Shown here one piece after another: positions 13,901-23,659 of a stretch of DNA of 64,000 bases. The notes under the pieces are model-generated. The model did not search any database. It had not been told where the DNA came from and saw only the letters and a list, made by a program, of their open reading frames with translations. Position 1 is the stretch's first letter; every line of letters starts with the position of its first letter. The position numbers and the translations under genes were made by a program. Origin of the DNA: Klebsormidium nitens (Eukaryota; Streptophyta; Klebsormidiophyceae; Klebsormidiales; Klebsormidiaceae); NCBI GenBank assembly GCA_000708835.1, contig DF237377.1, positions 1 to 64,000 on the forward strand. The letters run 5' to 3'.

Positions 13901-16900
13901 CTCCCTTTTTGTGTACTGCTCGCTGCGACGCCTTCAAGTGAAGCCCGCAGTCCTGCCTCCTCATCCTCGAGCCTTCAGCCCCACCATTATAAGCACAATT
14001 ACCGAGGAGTATCCCGCCGCTTTCTGACCCCGTGCATCTAAAGCCCTTACCTCCCTTATTCACCCCATCACACCACCCCCCCGTCTCTAGCAGCATCGAT
14101 CTACCCCCCACCTTAACCCCACATTTCCACCCCCCCGCAGTGGATGGTCGACGACAGCCTGCTCCGCGTGATCCACTTTACGCTTGGCCCCCTCAAACCC
14201 TGGGACTGGTGGACCGCTTATATTCTCAACCCGGTCGACCGGTGGGAAGCCTATCGGCAGCGGCTGCCGGCATCGATCCCCGGGGTGGGCGCCGGGTGGA
14301 CACACCACGTTTCGAGGACAGTCACGCTGCTGGCCGTGCTGCCATTTTTGGTGTCAATTCTACTGGGCAGGAAGTGGCTAATGCAGGTGGGGGAAGCTTT
14401 TGTCGGTTCTCGTTCTCTGGGATCACAGCGAAGGGACAGAAGTCAGCTTCGAACCGCTGTTTGGCAGCTTGATGCTTGCGTTGGCTTCTGAGAATTGCGC
14501 CTGTTAGCAAGGGCCTTTGAAGACGAAATTCTGTTGTCGAGGTCTGTCGGTTTGCATTGATCGTTAGACACCGACGTTCGGGAATCTGTCCATCTTTCAA
14601 GACACAACTATACGGCACTGTTGTACCGGACTAGGCGTTTCATCTCCTTACCCAGAACGCCATTGTTTTGCTCTGGTTCTCGTCGCTCTGACATTAGTCC
14701 AGAACCGACTAGTACTACCTGCACCCCAACACTCTCTCACTTTCTTCTCTTTCACACCAGGTCTAATGCAACCTCGCCGGCCTGATTCTTGCGGCCAGCT
14801 GTGCATCAACTCTCTCAGCCTGCTTCCGGCCAGGCCCCGTCACTCCGTATCTGAAACCCCAGTATCGCGATCATTCTTTAAACCCCAAGACCCTAACTAT
14901 CAAAATATCCCAAATCCAAAAACGCAGGTCTACCGCGACCTCGCCGGTCTGGTCGCTCGCGGCGAGCTGGGCAGCGACATGCACGCCTGCTTACTCAGTC
15001 TTCGTCAGTTCAAATCTAGTAGCCCTAGTACTGAAAACCGCAAAATCATAAAACCTTCAAATTCAATGCGCAGGTCTACCGCGACCTCGCCGGTCAGCTG
15101 TGCATCAAATCTCTCAGCCTGCTTCCGGCCAGGCCTCGTCATTCCGACTTTGAGTATTTTAGTAGTAGTCAACCTTGACACCGCAAAATCTTCAAGTATT
15201 ACAACATCCTGCGAACCCCAAAATGCAGGTCTACCGCAACCTCGCCGGTCTAGTTTCACGCGGCCAGCTGTGCGCAGGTGTGCGCGCCCGCTTCCGTCGG
15301 GCTTTGTGATCCTGCATCTAGTGACCCTAGTACCGACAAGCTCAGAAGCTCAAAACCTGAAAACCTCAACCTGCGGGTCTACCGCGATATCGCCAGCCTA
15401 GTTGCCCGCGGCCAGCTATGCGACGGCGTCCGCGCCGCTTTGGTTGGACCTCGTAGATTCGAATCTAGCGACCCTAGTAAATCTGAATCTCGCGACCCTA
15501 GTACTGCAAAGCTTAAGACCCTAAAATTCCAAACCGCAGGTCTACCGCGACCTCTCCGGTCTAGTTGCTCGCGGCCAGCTGTGCGGCGGCGTGCGCGCCC
15601 GCTTCCGTCAGGCCGCCGGCGGCCTCCCGCTCTACGGCGCCGTCAACGGGGGCGCCGGCATCAGCATGACGTCACAGCCGACGCCGGGCCACTTTGTGGG
15701 CGGGCATCCCCCGTACCTGGAGAGCCTGTCGGTCGCCGTGTGCTTTTCGGCCGTTCTGCTGGCGCTCGGGACCGCGACGTTCCTGGTGCCGCGGCAGGTG
15801 AGAGAAAAGATGGCGGAGAACGGTTTTGTTTGACACAGACGTGTAAGAGTCTAAAGAATGTGGTGTGTGAGGTGTGGCAAGGTTTTTAGGGCGTTCGAAA
15901 GGAGTTCGTGACACACGAGGAAGGCGTCTCGAGTTTGGCGCGCCAGGATTGTGGCGGGCGTTGGTACTCTGGTTCCGCAAGAAACACGCCGCTTCATGGT
16001 TGTCATTGCGTCCAAGAACGGTGGTACGAAGAGTCAAGGGCCAGACAAAGCGGGAATTGCAAGCACGCTCGCGCTTCAATGTACAGTGTCTCAAACACAG
16101 TCCGTCGGACGATGTTCACTCGATGTAAGTGAGCCGTCGTGCTTTGGAGGTGTCGCCCGCTTGACGGTCTTTGCCGGGTTGAAGAGAAGGTACGATAAAG
16201 ATTAGCGGTCCTGTCCTCCACTTTCTTCGAAAAGGCCCACGCAGCTAAGCTCGAACCATACCTGTTCCTCCCCGGAAAGAAGTTTCCTTTCCGTTGCATT
16301 TCAACAAAGCGCTGAAGCTTATGTCCCTCCTAGTTGAAGGTCTTTCTTTGGACTGGCCCGCTGCGTGCTGTACAAGCAGCTGCTCTCAAGAAACCTCATT
16401 TTTCTTGTTTCTTTTTTCAACCCCTACGTGTCGCCACCTACGTCTCCAGAATAGTTTATATAATCCCAAAGAGGTATTTTTAACCTCAGACAGACTGCTG
16501 AAAGTTAACCCCCTCTTCGTTGCAGGTGCCCCCCCGGACGGGCCTTTTGCTGGTGTATGAGTGGCTCTTTTTCGTGTTTGGCGTCGCCTTTGCCAAGTAC
16601 CTTGAGGCGGTGCACTTCTGGGGGCGGAGCACGGCGGCTGGAAAGGGCGCCAATGGGGCGGGGGGGAGGTGGGCCGACGAGTCGTCGAGAGGTGAGCTAA
16701 CACAAATGTGCAGGGTCTGAACTTAGTCTGTTTCTCCAATGTGCAAAGCTCTCTCAACAAGTTTTAGTTGTGCCGAGCCGAGAGTGCTTGCGCGTTCTTC
16801 GCTTGCGGTTTGGGTTATAGAAGGGCGCCAATGGGTCCGGGGAGGTGGGCCGACGAGTCGTCGCGAGGTGAGCCATCACAATTGTGCAGGGTCCAAACTT

Positions 16901-18665
16901 AACCTGTTTTTGAAGCGGATTCAAAAGTGCTTGCGCGTTCTTCGCTTGCGGTTTGGATACTGGAAGGGCGCCACTGGGGCGGTGGGGAGGCGGGCTGATG
17001 AGTCGTCGCAAGGTGAGCCAATTACAAATCTGCAGGGTTTGAAGTTAATTTGATTTTGAAGGTGCCGGTTCAAGAGTGCTTGCGCATTCTTCGCTTGCGG
17101 TTTGGGTAATTGAGATGGTGCCAACGGGGCAGGGGGAAGGTGGGCCGTCGAGTCGTCGCGAGGTGAGCCTACACGTTGTGCAGGTCTGGATATATCTGGT
17201 ATTGGATGTGCCGATTCGGAGTGCTTGCGCATTCTGCGCTTGCGAATTGGGTGACTGGAAGGGCGCAATTGGGAGGGAGCTGGGCCGACGTGTCGTTGCG
17301 AGGTGACCCTTTCGGATCGTGGACTGACGGGAGATGCCCGTCGATTTGAAACGCATCTGCCGGGAGACGTCGAGATGGCAGCCACGGAAGGTGTCGGAGC
17401 GGGGTCAAGGAAAGTCAGTTATTCTGGGACCGAGGCCGGGGACCGTTTTGGAAAGGATGACGTGGTGGGGTTGGGGTTTTGACCCGGGGGTTTTGGACGA
17501 TGACTGGTCGAAAGAACCCTAGCCCAGGTTTTGGCCCCTAGAAGTAGCCATGTTATCCCTTTCCAACAGGGTCCCCAGCCTCGGTCCCAAAACAACTGAC
17601 TCTCCTTGATTCCGCTCTGTCGGATGCGGCAACTTGACAGTCTTCATTTTTGAATGTTCCAGATGAGGAGCGCTGGATGATGCATGCTGGGTGATCGGGC
17701 GTGATTCTCAAGGAGCGGCCGAGATAAAGCTTAAGGTTCCGCTCATGAGTGGTGCACTGCTCGAGGGTCCGGTCAGAGGTGGTGCACATGCATCAAAGGG
17801 TTCCCGTGCTTATGTTTAGCCTGGGATACGAGGCTCTTCTGGAGCATAATCGGTCCATGTCGAGCTGCGTGTTTGGACCGGTTCAAAGAGGGCCTTCTTC
17901 TGACAGAAGAGGAACTGACGGCAGAAGGCAACGTTCCGGGAAGTGGCCTTCGGAGCACATTAATTCTTTATAGAATCTGGGCGGTAGTCCTAACGCACTT
18001 CCAACCCCGACTCCAAATTCCTCTGCTGATCTGCTTCGTTTTGACAGGTCGGAATAAGCCCGAGCCGCTCCAAGCCGGGTGGGACTCCGAGACTGCGGGG
18101 TATGTTCTTGGAATGGGGGGGCTGGCCATTTTGGCGCCGTGCCTGCCGTGGTTGCTGGGAGTCGACGCGCTTTTCGCAAAGTGAGCAGACTCCTTTTTTT
18201 GGATTCGCACTTTTTACGGCTCTTGAAAACGGTTTGTCGCTTCGCTTCGTGGAAAAAAAGAAACGTGTAGAACGGCTGCGAGCTTGCGTGGCGTCAGTTC
18301 GGTGAACGTTACGCAAGGCGAAAAGTGCAGAATTGGCTCTGTGCGGAACATTCTGGGAGATTGTGGTCATCCAGTTGGACTTCGCCGCTTGGCGAGGAAT
18401 CGTTGACCTCTTGTCAACCCACTTGCCGGCCGGTTTCTTTGAATCTGTAAGAGTTGCTGTATTAGGTACTGCTGCTCGTTTTGGTTGCGACCCGGATGAA
18501 AGATAGATCCGGGGCCCGGATTAAGATGTTCAAGCTTTCTCTGCTTTCCGCAGGCTGGGTCTCATGTTGGCGGGGCTTTTCCTGTGGGCCATTTTCATGA
18601 CGCACGCTGCTTCCCGCCTGGCGGTACGCTACTACTTGTCGGGCATTCTATCGTCGGCCCACTGA
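10957..18665 (+). CDS. IPUT1: PGSIP6/IPUT1-type inositolphosphorylceramide glucuronosyltransferase (GT8)
   Basis: Nine exons: 10957-11238, 11665-11785, 12571-12756, 13335-13489, 14141-14386, 15540-15797, 16526-16691, 18048-18180 and 18554-18665. They total 1659 nt, 552 residues, with every phase matching. A signal-peptide-like start (residues 1-24) precedes a GT8 domain with AYVTLLYAEEFLLGVRVLG, HPTRFWGVYTKL, the metal-binding D139-A-D141, HSERLNSG and GGDQGFLN. KWMVDDS and IHFTLGPLKPWDWWTA follow, then about five membrane spans spread over exons 5-9. This order is that of Arabidopsis PGSIP6/IPUT1, which adds glucuronic acid to inositolphosphorylceramide in the Golgi to make GIPC sphingolipids. 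The last exon and stop are plausible but less conserved. The introns are unusual: they hold decayed or tandem copies of the edges of exons 3, 4, 6 and 7, each with its splice site. Confidence 0.93.
12918..13103 (+). repeat. Two decayed copies of the exon 3 end plus donor site
   Basis: Segments at about 12918-12967 and 13054-13103 resemble the last 50 nt of exon 3 of the glucuronosyltransferase gene (12712-12760). The first keeps CCTCGTACAC and ends in AAAGTGAGC; the second ends in AAGGTGAAA. Both lie in intron 3. The first is clear by eye, the second weaker. Frames are not maintained well enough to be working exons. Confidence 0.6.
13566..13802 (+). repeat. Two decayed copies of the exon 4 end
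   Basis: The 3' part of exon 4 (from about 13425 to 13489, containing CGCTTCAACGGGGACGTCGG and TACGTGCTGAACTC) recurs at about 13577-13645 and again at 13745-13800, where AGCTTCAATGGAGACGTCC and GCGTGCTGAATC can be read. The first copy still ends in a GT-containing junction (GGAAGGTGGG). Both lie in intron 4 directly behind the real exon. Confidence 0.7.
14780..15570 (+). repeat. Tandem array of the exon 6 acceptor edge (five copies)
   Basis: A unit of 146-163 nt is repeated head to tail. Each unit ends in a CAG and then begins exon-like sequence GTCTACCGCGACCTCGCCGG. Exon-like starts lie at 14928, 15074, 15229, 15377 and 15540; only the last continues as the full exon 6. A further fragment near 14790-14850 carries the GGCCAGCTGTGC part. 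Four of the five starts keep an AG acceptor; the copy at 15377 reads CGG instead of CAG. Each unit carries roughly the first 30-75 nt of the exon plus the intron tail containing CTAGTGACCCTAGTAC-like words. Confidence 0.93.
16630..17315 (+). repeat. Tandem array of the exon 7 donor edge (five copies)
   Basis: The last 50-60 nt of exon 7 and its donor recur in the following intron. GT donors lie at 16692 (real), 16868, 17013, 17163 and 17303. The words GGGCCGACGAGTCGTCG, GAGGTGAGC and, after the donor, GTGCAGGGT recur, as does CGCTTGCGGTTTGG before each exon-like part. Unit length is 140-176 nt. GTGAGC is kept in four copies and is GTGACC in the last. Confidence 0.93.
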
Positions 18666-19647
18666 CGGTTTGCCACGTTTAAGCATTGGCTCTAAGCACA
18701 GGTTTTGGAATTGTCCACAAAGCACGCAATAAGAGACAGTCTGGGCAAGGGAAGGGCTAAGAAGGTTGGAATCAAAATGCGGAAAATGAATCTTAGGTGA
18801 TTTCTTCTGAAAGATACGACGGCTAGTCAAATCCTGAAGGTTTCAATCTGCGTGCACCCACTATTGTCGATGGTGATGCTTTGGCATACATTGCATGAAC
18901 TAGATTCTGTAGCCTGGTTGGCAGAGGATCGGCCGGGCAGGCTCGATTGCATCGTGCCACAATCTGTGCATATGTATGCTGATCGATTGTCAGGCTGGCC
19001 GCGGCCCGGCCGTGTTCGTCAGGTTGCATGCATCATGGGCTACGGTTGCACGCTGTACATCTGGCCGGCCCTCGCTTGATCATGGATTGTATAGCTACCT
19101 TCTACTAGATGATAGCTCTCGCGCCTTTTATATAAGTCCGTCCGGTCGCGGATGCATGCATGCGATTGCACATATGATACTCCGTACGACGATCTTATAA
19201 TAATGGAATGCTCAAACGACGTAGGTTCTTGCATGCGCCTTGTGCTGATTAATCTTCTAAGGTTAAAAGAAGCTATATATCCACAGCCTGAGCAAGCTGT
19301 TTGAGTATAATGCGGCCAATTATCAGTATGTGTCCGTACATGACGGTACAGCAGTCGTGCGGCCCTCTGCAGGTGCGACCGTCCAACCTGCATGGGCTGA
19401 CATGCCGACTAGGCTCAGAGCTGCTCTTCTTGAAGATCCTGCATGTGGCATCCGCCTACTGTATATTCGCTGAGCTATTACACATGCTACAGGCCAACTA
19501 AGTTCCTTCTACGATGCCTTCGTTCGCGAACGCATCGAAACCTGTGAGACGACCGAACCGCTGCTAAAACTACTGCAAGTATATGTACACATCCTTCGGG
19601 CTCAGACGGTAGCCAAAAGCAATTCTACAGAGCGATCGACCCCAAAC
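18666..19647. other. Convergent intergenic region, no gene seen
   Basis: This lies between the 3' ends of the glucuronosyltransferase and DUF1802 genes. It carries several CATGCA (RY-type) words, for example around 19025-19035 and 19150-19165, and AT-rich tracts. I see no coding exon. Confidence 0.45.
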
Positions 19648-22600
19648 TCAGACGGTATGCCAGTCCCCTTCGACGCCCTTTAATCGTTCCCGCAAGCGCC
19701 GCTGCGCTTCGGCAAACTCTGTGTCGTTCAGTGCCGGCGCGCCAGTCCTCATCTGTCCGTTGAACGTTCCTGTGTGGTGGGGAATCCAGCTTTTGCAGCC
19801 GCCATGCTCTTGCGCGTACTCGAGTTGGATGGGCCACAACAGCGGCGTCACTCGAAGCTACAAGACAGAGAAACAGTGTGTTTAGAGGGCAAGACTAGGA
19901 CATATAATATACTAGACTCTGGAACGCAAGATTTGCGGAAGGGGGATTACGGGCTTTCAAGCCTCATTCTTGGTCTCGATGGTAGGTAATCTGCCGCTTT
20001 TCATGACCACCGAAAAGCTTTCGAGATATTGTCTAAAAAGCCTGGACATGGCCCGATATGTGAGCAGCTATGACTTTAAGAAAGAGAGCGGTAGATGCAG
20101 TCAATCCTCAGACCAAACATCGGAGGCGGTTGTGCACGCAACTACGGAACAGACGGCACCTTGATCCGGATTGTCTGCCGTTCTTGCACACCCCGTGAAT
20201 GACGAGCAGAAGTAGGACTGTGCGCGAAGGCCTGACCGACTTTTAACAGCATCCGAATCGCCTGTAGAGACGCCGTATCTCACAGCAGACTCGCCAAAGC
20301 CTGTGCAAAATGGCCACGGCTGCGTGATCGAAGATGGTCTCTTAGACCCGGAAGCGGAAGTCAACGTTACCTCGAGAATCGAAAGAGGGCGGTCCATCTT
20401 CCAGCCGAGCCGCTTGTGAAGGAACTCGTCAGACCAGATGTGCAGATCTGCAAAAAATCCAAGAATTTCGATCTCGTAATGGTGCCGGAGCCAAACGAAC
20501 GGTGTTCTAATCTTGATTGAAGTTTAGCGTACTTGCTTACGTCCGACAGATTAGTTGCTTGTTGAAGGTGAGCAGAAAGCTGACAGCACAGATTGGAGCG
20601 AAGGGAGAACGAGGTACGAAATTCGGAGACACTCTTTGTGCCTCATGTAGGACGCACCCTAGTCAAATCGGGCTTTTTTGCGACGTATGAATTGGGTTGC
20701 GCTATTGCTGAAGCTCGCGTTTGCGAGCGCCTCGAAGCAGCAGAGTTTGTGATCCGTCTGCGCAACTGGTGGCCGTCTTGTAGAAAAACATTCGTAATTC
20801 TGATCTGATGCTTTTACAAGCGTGGGGAGCTCGCTGAGCTATTCAAAGCTGTAGATATCAACTTGACAGAATGCCCCAATTTTGAGTCTATTGTTTCAAT
20901 TCTCCTACCCCGAGGACCTCGCTATCTCTTTTCATGTGCAACTTCTTTTGCGTTGGGCGGGAAAGGTATTCACAACGACTGGGCGCCGCGAAGCAGACTC
21001 CTGGCTCGTGTTAAATTGCACACCACAATCTGTAAGAAACGGTCACGTGCTTCCCACCTTTTAGGTTGCTCAAAATGTCGGGATCCTTGGTGCTCCACAA
21101 GCCGGTGCAACGGGCGTATGCTGAGATCTCAACGACGGCCCCCAACGGCCGTTCCGGAGGGATTTTTAGCGCCTGACAAAGCCAAATTTCCGTCGGCTTC
21201 TGAGCGGGATCAGGCGAGTAGCCCGGAGGCGGACCCCTAAAGTCGCCCGTGACTAGCTGCACACGTTGAATGCTACTGTGCGGCAAAGTGGAGAGTCGTT
21301 TGTCTGGTCGAACGAAGCAAGTTACAGGAAGGCAGTTGCGGGGGCAAGGTGTAGGTTCTCAGAACGAGGTGAGTTGCATTTCGGGAGTATGTTTATTGCT
21401 TTTCCCAAACATTAACTAACTGGGGTAGAATGCGACGGCGCCAAGAAGGAGCAAAAAGGAATATCAAATCATGTGAACATGGTCGTATGCTAGAAATATG
21501 GATACTACAGACTTGCAAAGAGTTTCCATACCCAATTCAAGCTCGCCCTCGATCATTTGTTGCACAGAGCAAGTGCCTTTCCAAACGGTTTCCAAGGTTC
21601 GTCAAATCGTGCCAGAAGACTCGGTTACAACACGTCACGGGCCTCTCAAGGTTGCCTTACCGCCGAATGTTGCTCCACAAACTCGGGTTTCAGCATGCTT
21701 GGGGTGGCGTGGAAGAAGCTGGGGAAGAAAAGGAACTCGGAGGAGGGGAGGGCGAAAGCCCTCTCATGGATCCCACCTTTCCGGAGGATACAGATCTGCT
21801 GTCCAGCGACAAGCGCATCGATCTGCAACATGTGAAAGACTGATGTAGATTGGGCTTGATACATGTGCCTTATCGTCGATTCACCAGGCAAGTATGGGTG
21901 GCTGTCTTCGACTTGAGAGCAATGGAAAGCGCAGCATCTTGCATGGAGGGCTTGGCCTCCGTCCGGCAAAGGCATCACATTGGCTGGCTAATTGATCTTT
22001 GAAACATAGGTCTCGCTAAGCGAAACATAAGATCCACAAGAGAACAAGCCGCTGCGCTGCCACCACAGCCTGTCTTGTCAATCTTGAGGACTAAGATCAT
22101 TTGCTGGTCCTTCAAAAGCGGGGACCATAATCAGAAGCTCTTCTTCAGTGAGAGCTAATGCCAGATGAGATTTGAAACCTATGTTAGCTGAAGATCGGAT
22201 GTCTGTGACGGACTTTCTGAACGATTCAAAGTTCTGGCCACTCACATTAGGTTGCTGTGGAGAAAGGCAAGAGAGAAAGGGACCCAAGCAAGAACTCGAA
22301 GGGTGGTCTGCGGCTCCGCTAAAGAGACACAAAAGCTGGGATGCCAAACTTGCTAGTATTAAGTTTGGTGGCTCAAGTATTGTCTCACTAGGCCTGCAAT
22401 CCTGCCATACCACCAGCTATCACCAGGGATGAGTGGAAGGCCCAAGCATGACAAACAAACGCGCACTCCTCCGAATTGAGGGCTGACAGTTCCTTGGGTT
22501 GTCGACATGTTTGTCTGGCCTTTCTACGTTGACTCAGCCATGGGGCTAAGAAGCCTGGGGGCACTCACTGTGATTTTCCACTCCTTTAGCAGCCAGATAT

Positions 22601-23015
22601 TGCCCTCTTCTCCTTCCACATGCTCTGTCTCTTGCTCTGTGTTTACAGGTTCAACCCCCGCAGCCTTGCAGCTTCGATCCTGCTGGTGCCGCCCTCCGAA
22701 AGCCCCACGAGACCTTGCTAGCAACCTTTTGAGATCATAAGGTTGGCTTTTTGGCCGGAGACTAGCTGTGCGATGTTCAGAGCTGATATAAAGGGGAAGT
22801 TGTACAGCTTCAGATTCCACAGCTTTGTTTGGTGGAAGGTAACGAGAATGTGGATACATAGCATGTGGCACCTGAAAGTGGCACGTGCCTCCAATCCCCC
22901 TCTGAGGCCCGTAATTTGACTGCACACCGAAACGTGCTTGCAGACGAGTCTTGCCTACTTGCAGCGGATCGCTGATAGCCCTAGCTCTAGCTGGCGATAT
23001 CTTTACAGATGCCAT
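19648..23015 (-). CDS. DUF1802 domain protein with N-terminal extension
   Basis: Five exons: 23015-22569, 21822-21661, 21256-21058, 20447-20371 and 19857-19648 (1095 nt, 364 residues, phases consistent). The DUF1802 pattern runs across all junctions: LLKEWKI then DALVAGQQICILRKGGIHE, a FLFFPSFFHA segment, LLKPE-like MLKPEF, GAVVEISA, HIWSDEFLHKRLGW, PLSILELRV, and the diagnostic GGCKSWIP near the C-terminus followed by ALNDTEFAEAQ. The function of DUF1802 is not known; the family is mainly prokaryotic, with plant members. The first 140 residues are outside the domain, begin MASVKISPARARAIS, and are rich in Arg, Ser and Ala without early acidic residues, which would suit an organelle transit peptide; that is inference. 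The exon 2 to exon 3 acceptor is the least certain choice. The gene is head-to-head with the RWDD1-like gene. Confidence 0.87.
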
Positions 23016-23274
23016 GCTTTCTATCACCGCCCTCAAGTGTGAGCCACAAAAGCCCGCTGCCTACTTCGGACCACCTCGCAACATGAAAAGATGGAGCCTC
23101 TCAACAGCAAGAGACTGCACTAGACAGCATTGTGAACATAGCAGCTAGCGTAGTGCTCTCATGCCAACGTGATGGCCACGAGAGTCTTACTCATAGACTG
23201 AAACTTCAGAGAGCTGGGACTCCGAGTCTAGTCCAGAGCTCAGCTTAAAGTTAAAGTTATTGCAGATTCTCGGC

Positions 23275-23307
23275 AAACCCTAATAAAATACCTTTACAGG
23301 TTTAGGG
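23275..23307. promoter_or_regulatory. Telo-box pair in a shared promoter
   Basis: AAACCCTAA (23275-23283) is the plant telo-box, and TTTAGGG lies at 23301-23307 in the opposite sense. Telo-boxes are common upstream of plant genes for translation and growth. The pair lies 350-390 bp upstream of the RWDD1-like start (23660) and about 260 bp upstream of the DUF1802 start (23015). Confidence 0.5.
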
Positions 23308-23659
23308 TAACCTCCGCAAGAATAGACTGGCTACGAAACGGGTCAGAGTTAACCCAAGTCCAATGTGGCGCCTATGGGGGCAGCTATGAAAACTGCACAG
23401 GGTGCTGCATTTCAGGACCAGCAAAGCAAAGGCATGGGCGCTTGAAGCTGGTGAAGGACGAAGTAGAGTTTGCGCACTGCACAGGCGGACCTGAGCTGTT
23501 GTTGGTAGGTACTGCACTTCTGAGGGGGCATGCTCGAGGAGCGGAGCAGCTCGAATGCCCATCACCGCAAAAGGGTTTCTAAATACTGAAAACTTTTCTT
23601 GATTGAAGAGCAGAGGGGGACATATACACGGGGAGCAGCGCGCTGCAAAACCCGCCAAA

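Noticed and set aside
14032-15401. Plus-strand frames of 146 and 211 codons in the glucuronosyltransferase region
   Set aside because: They run through introns and the exon 6 repeat array in the wrong frame; the spliced model is supported by the protein family.
15061-15480. CRISPR-like spaced repeats
   Set aside because: The repeated units are 146-163 nt intron/exon borders in a eukaryotic gene, not short repeats with unique spacers.
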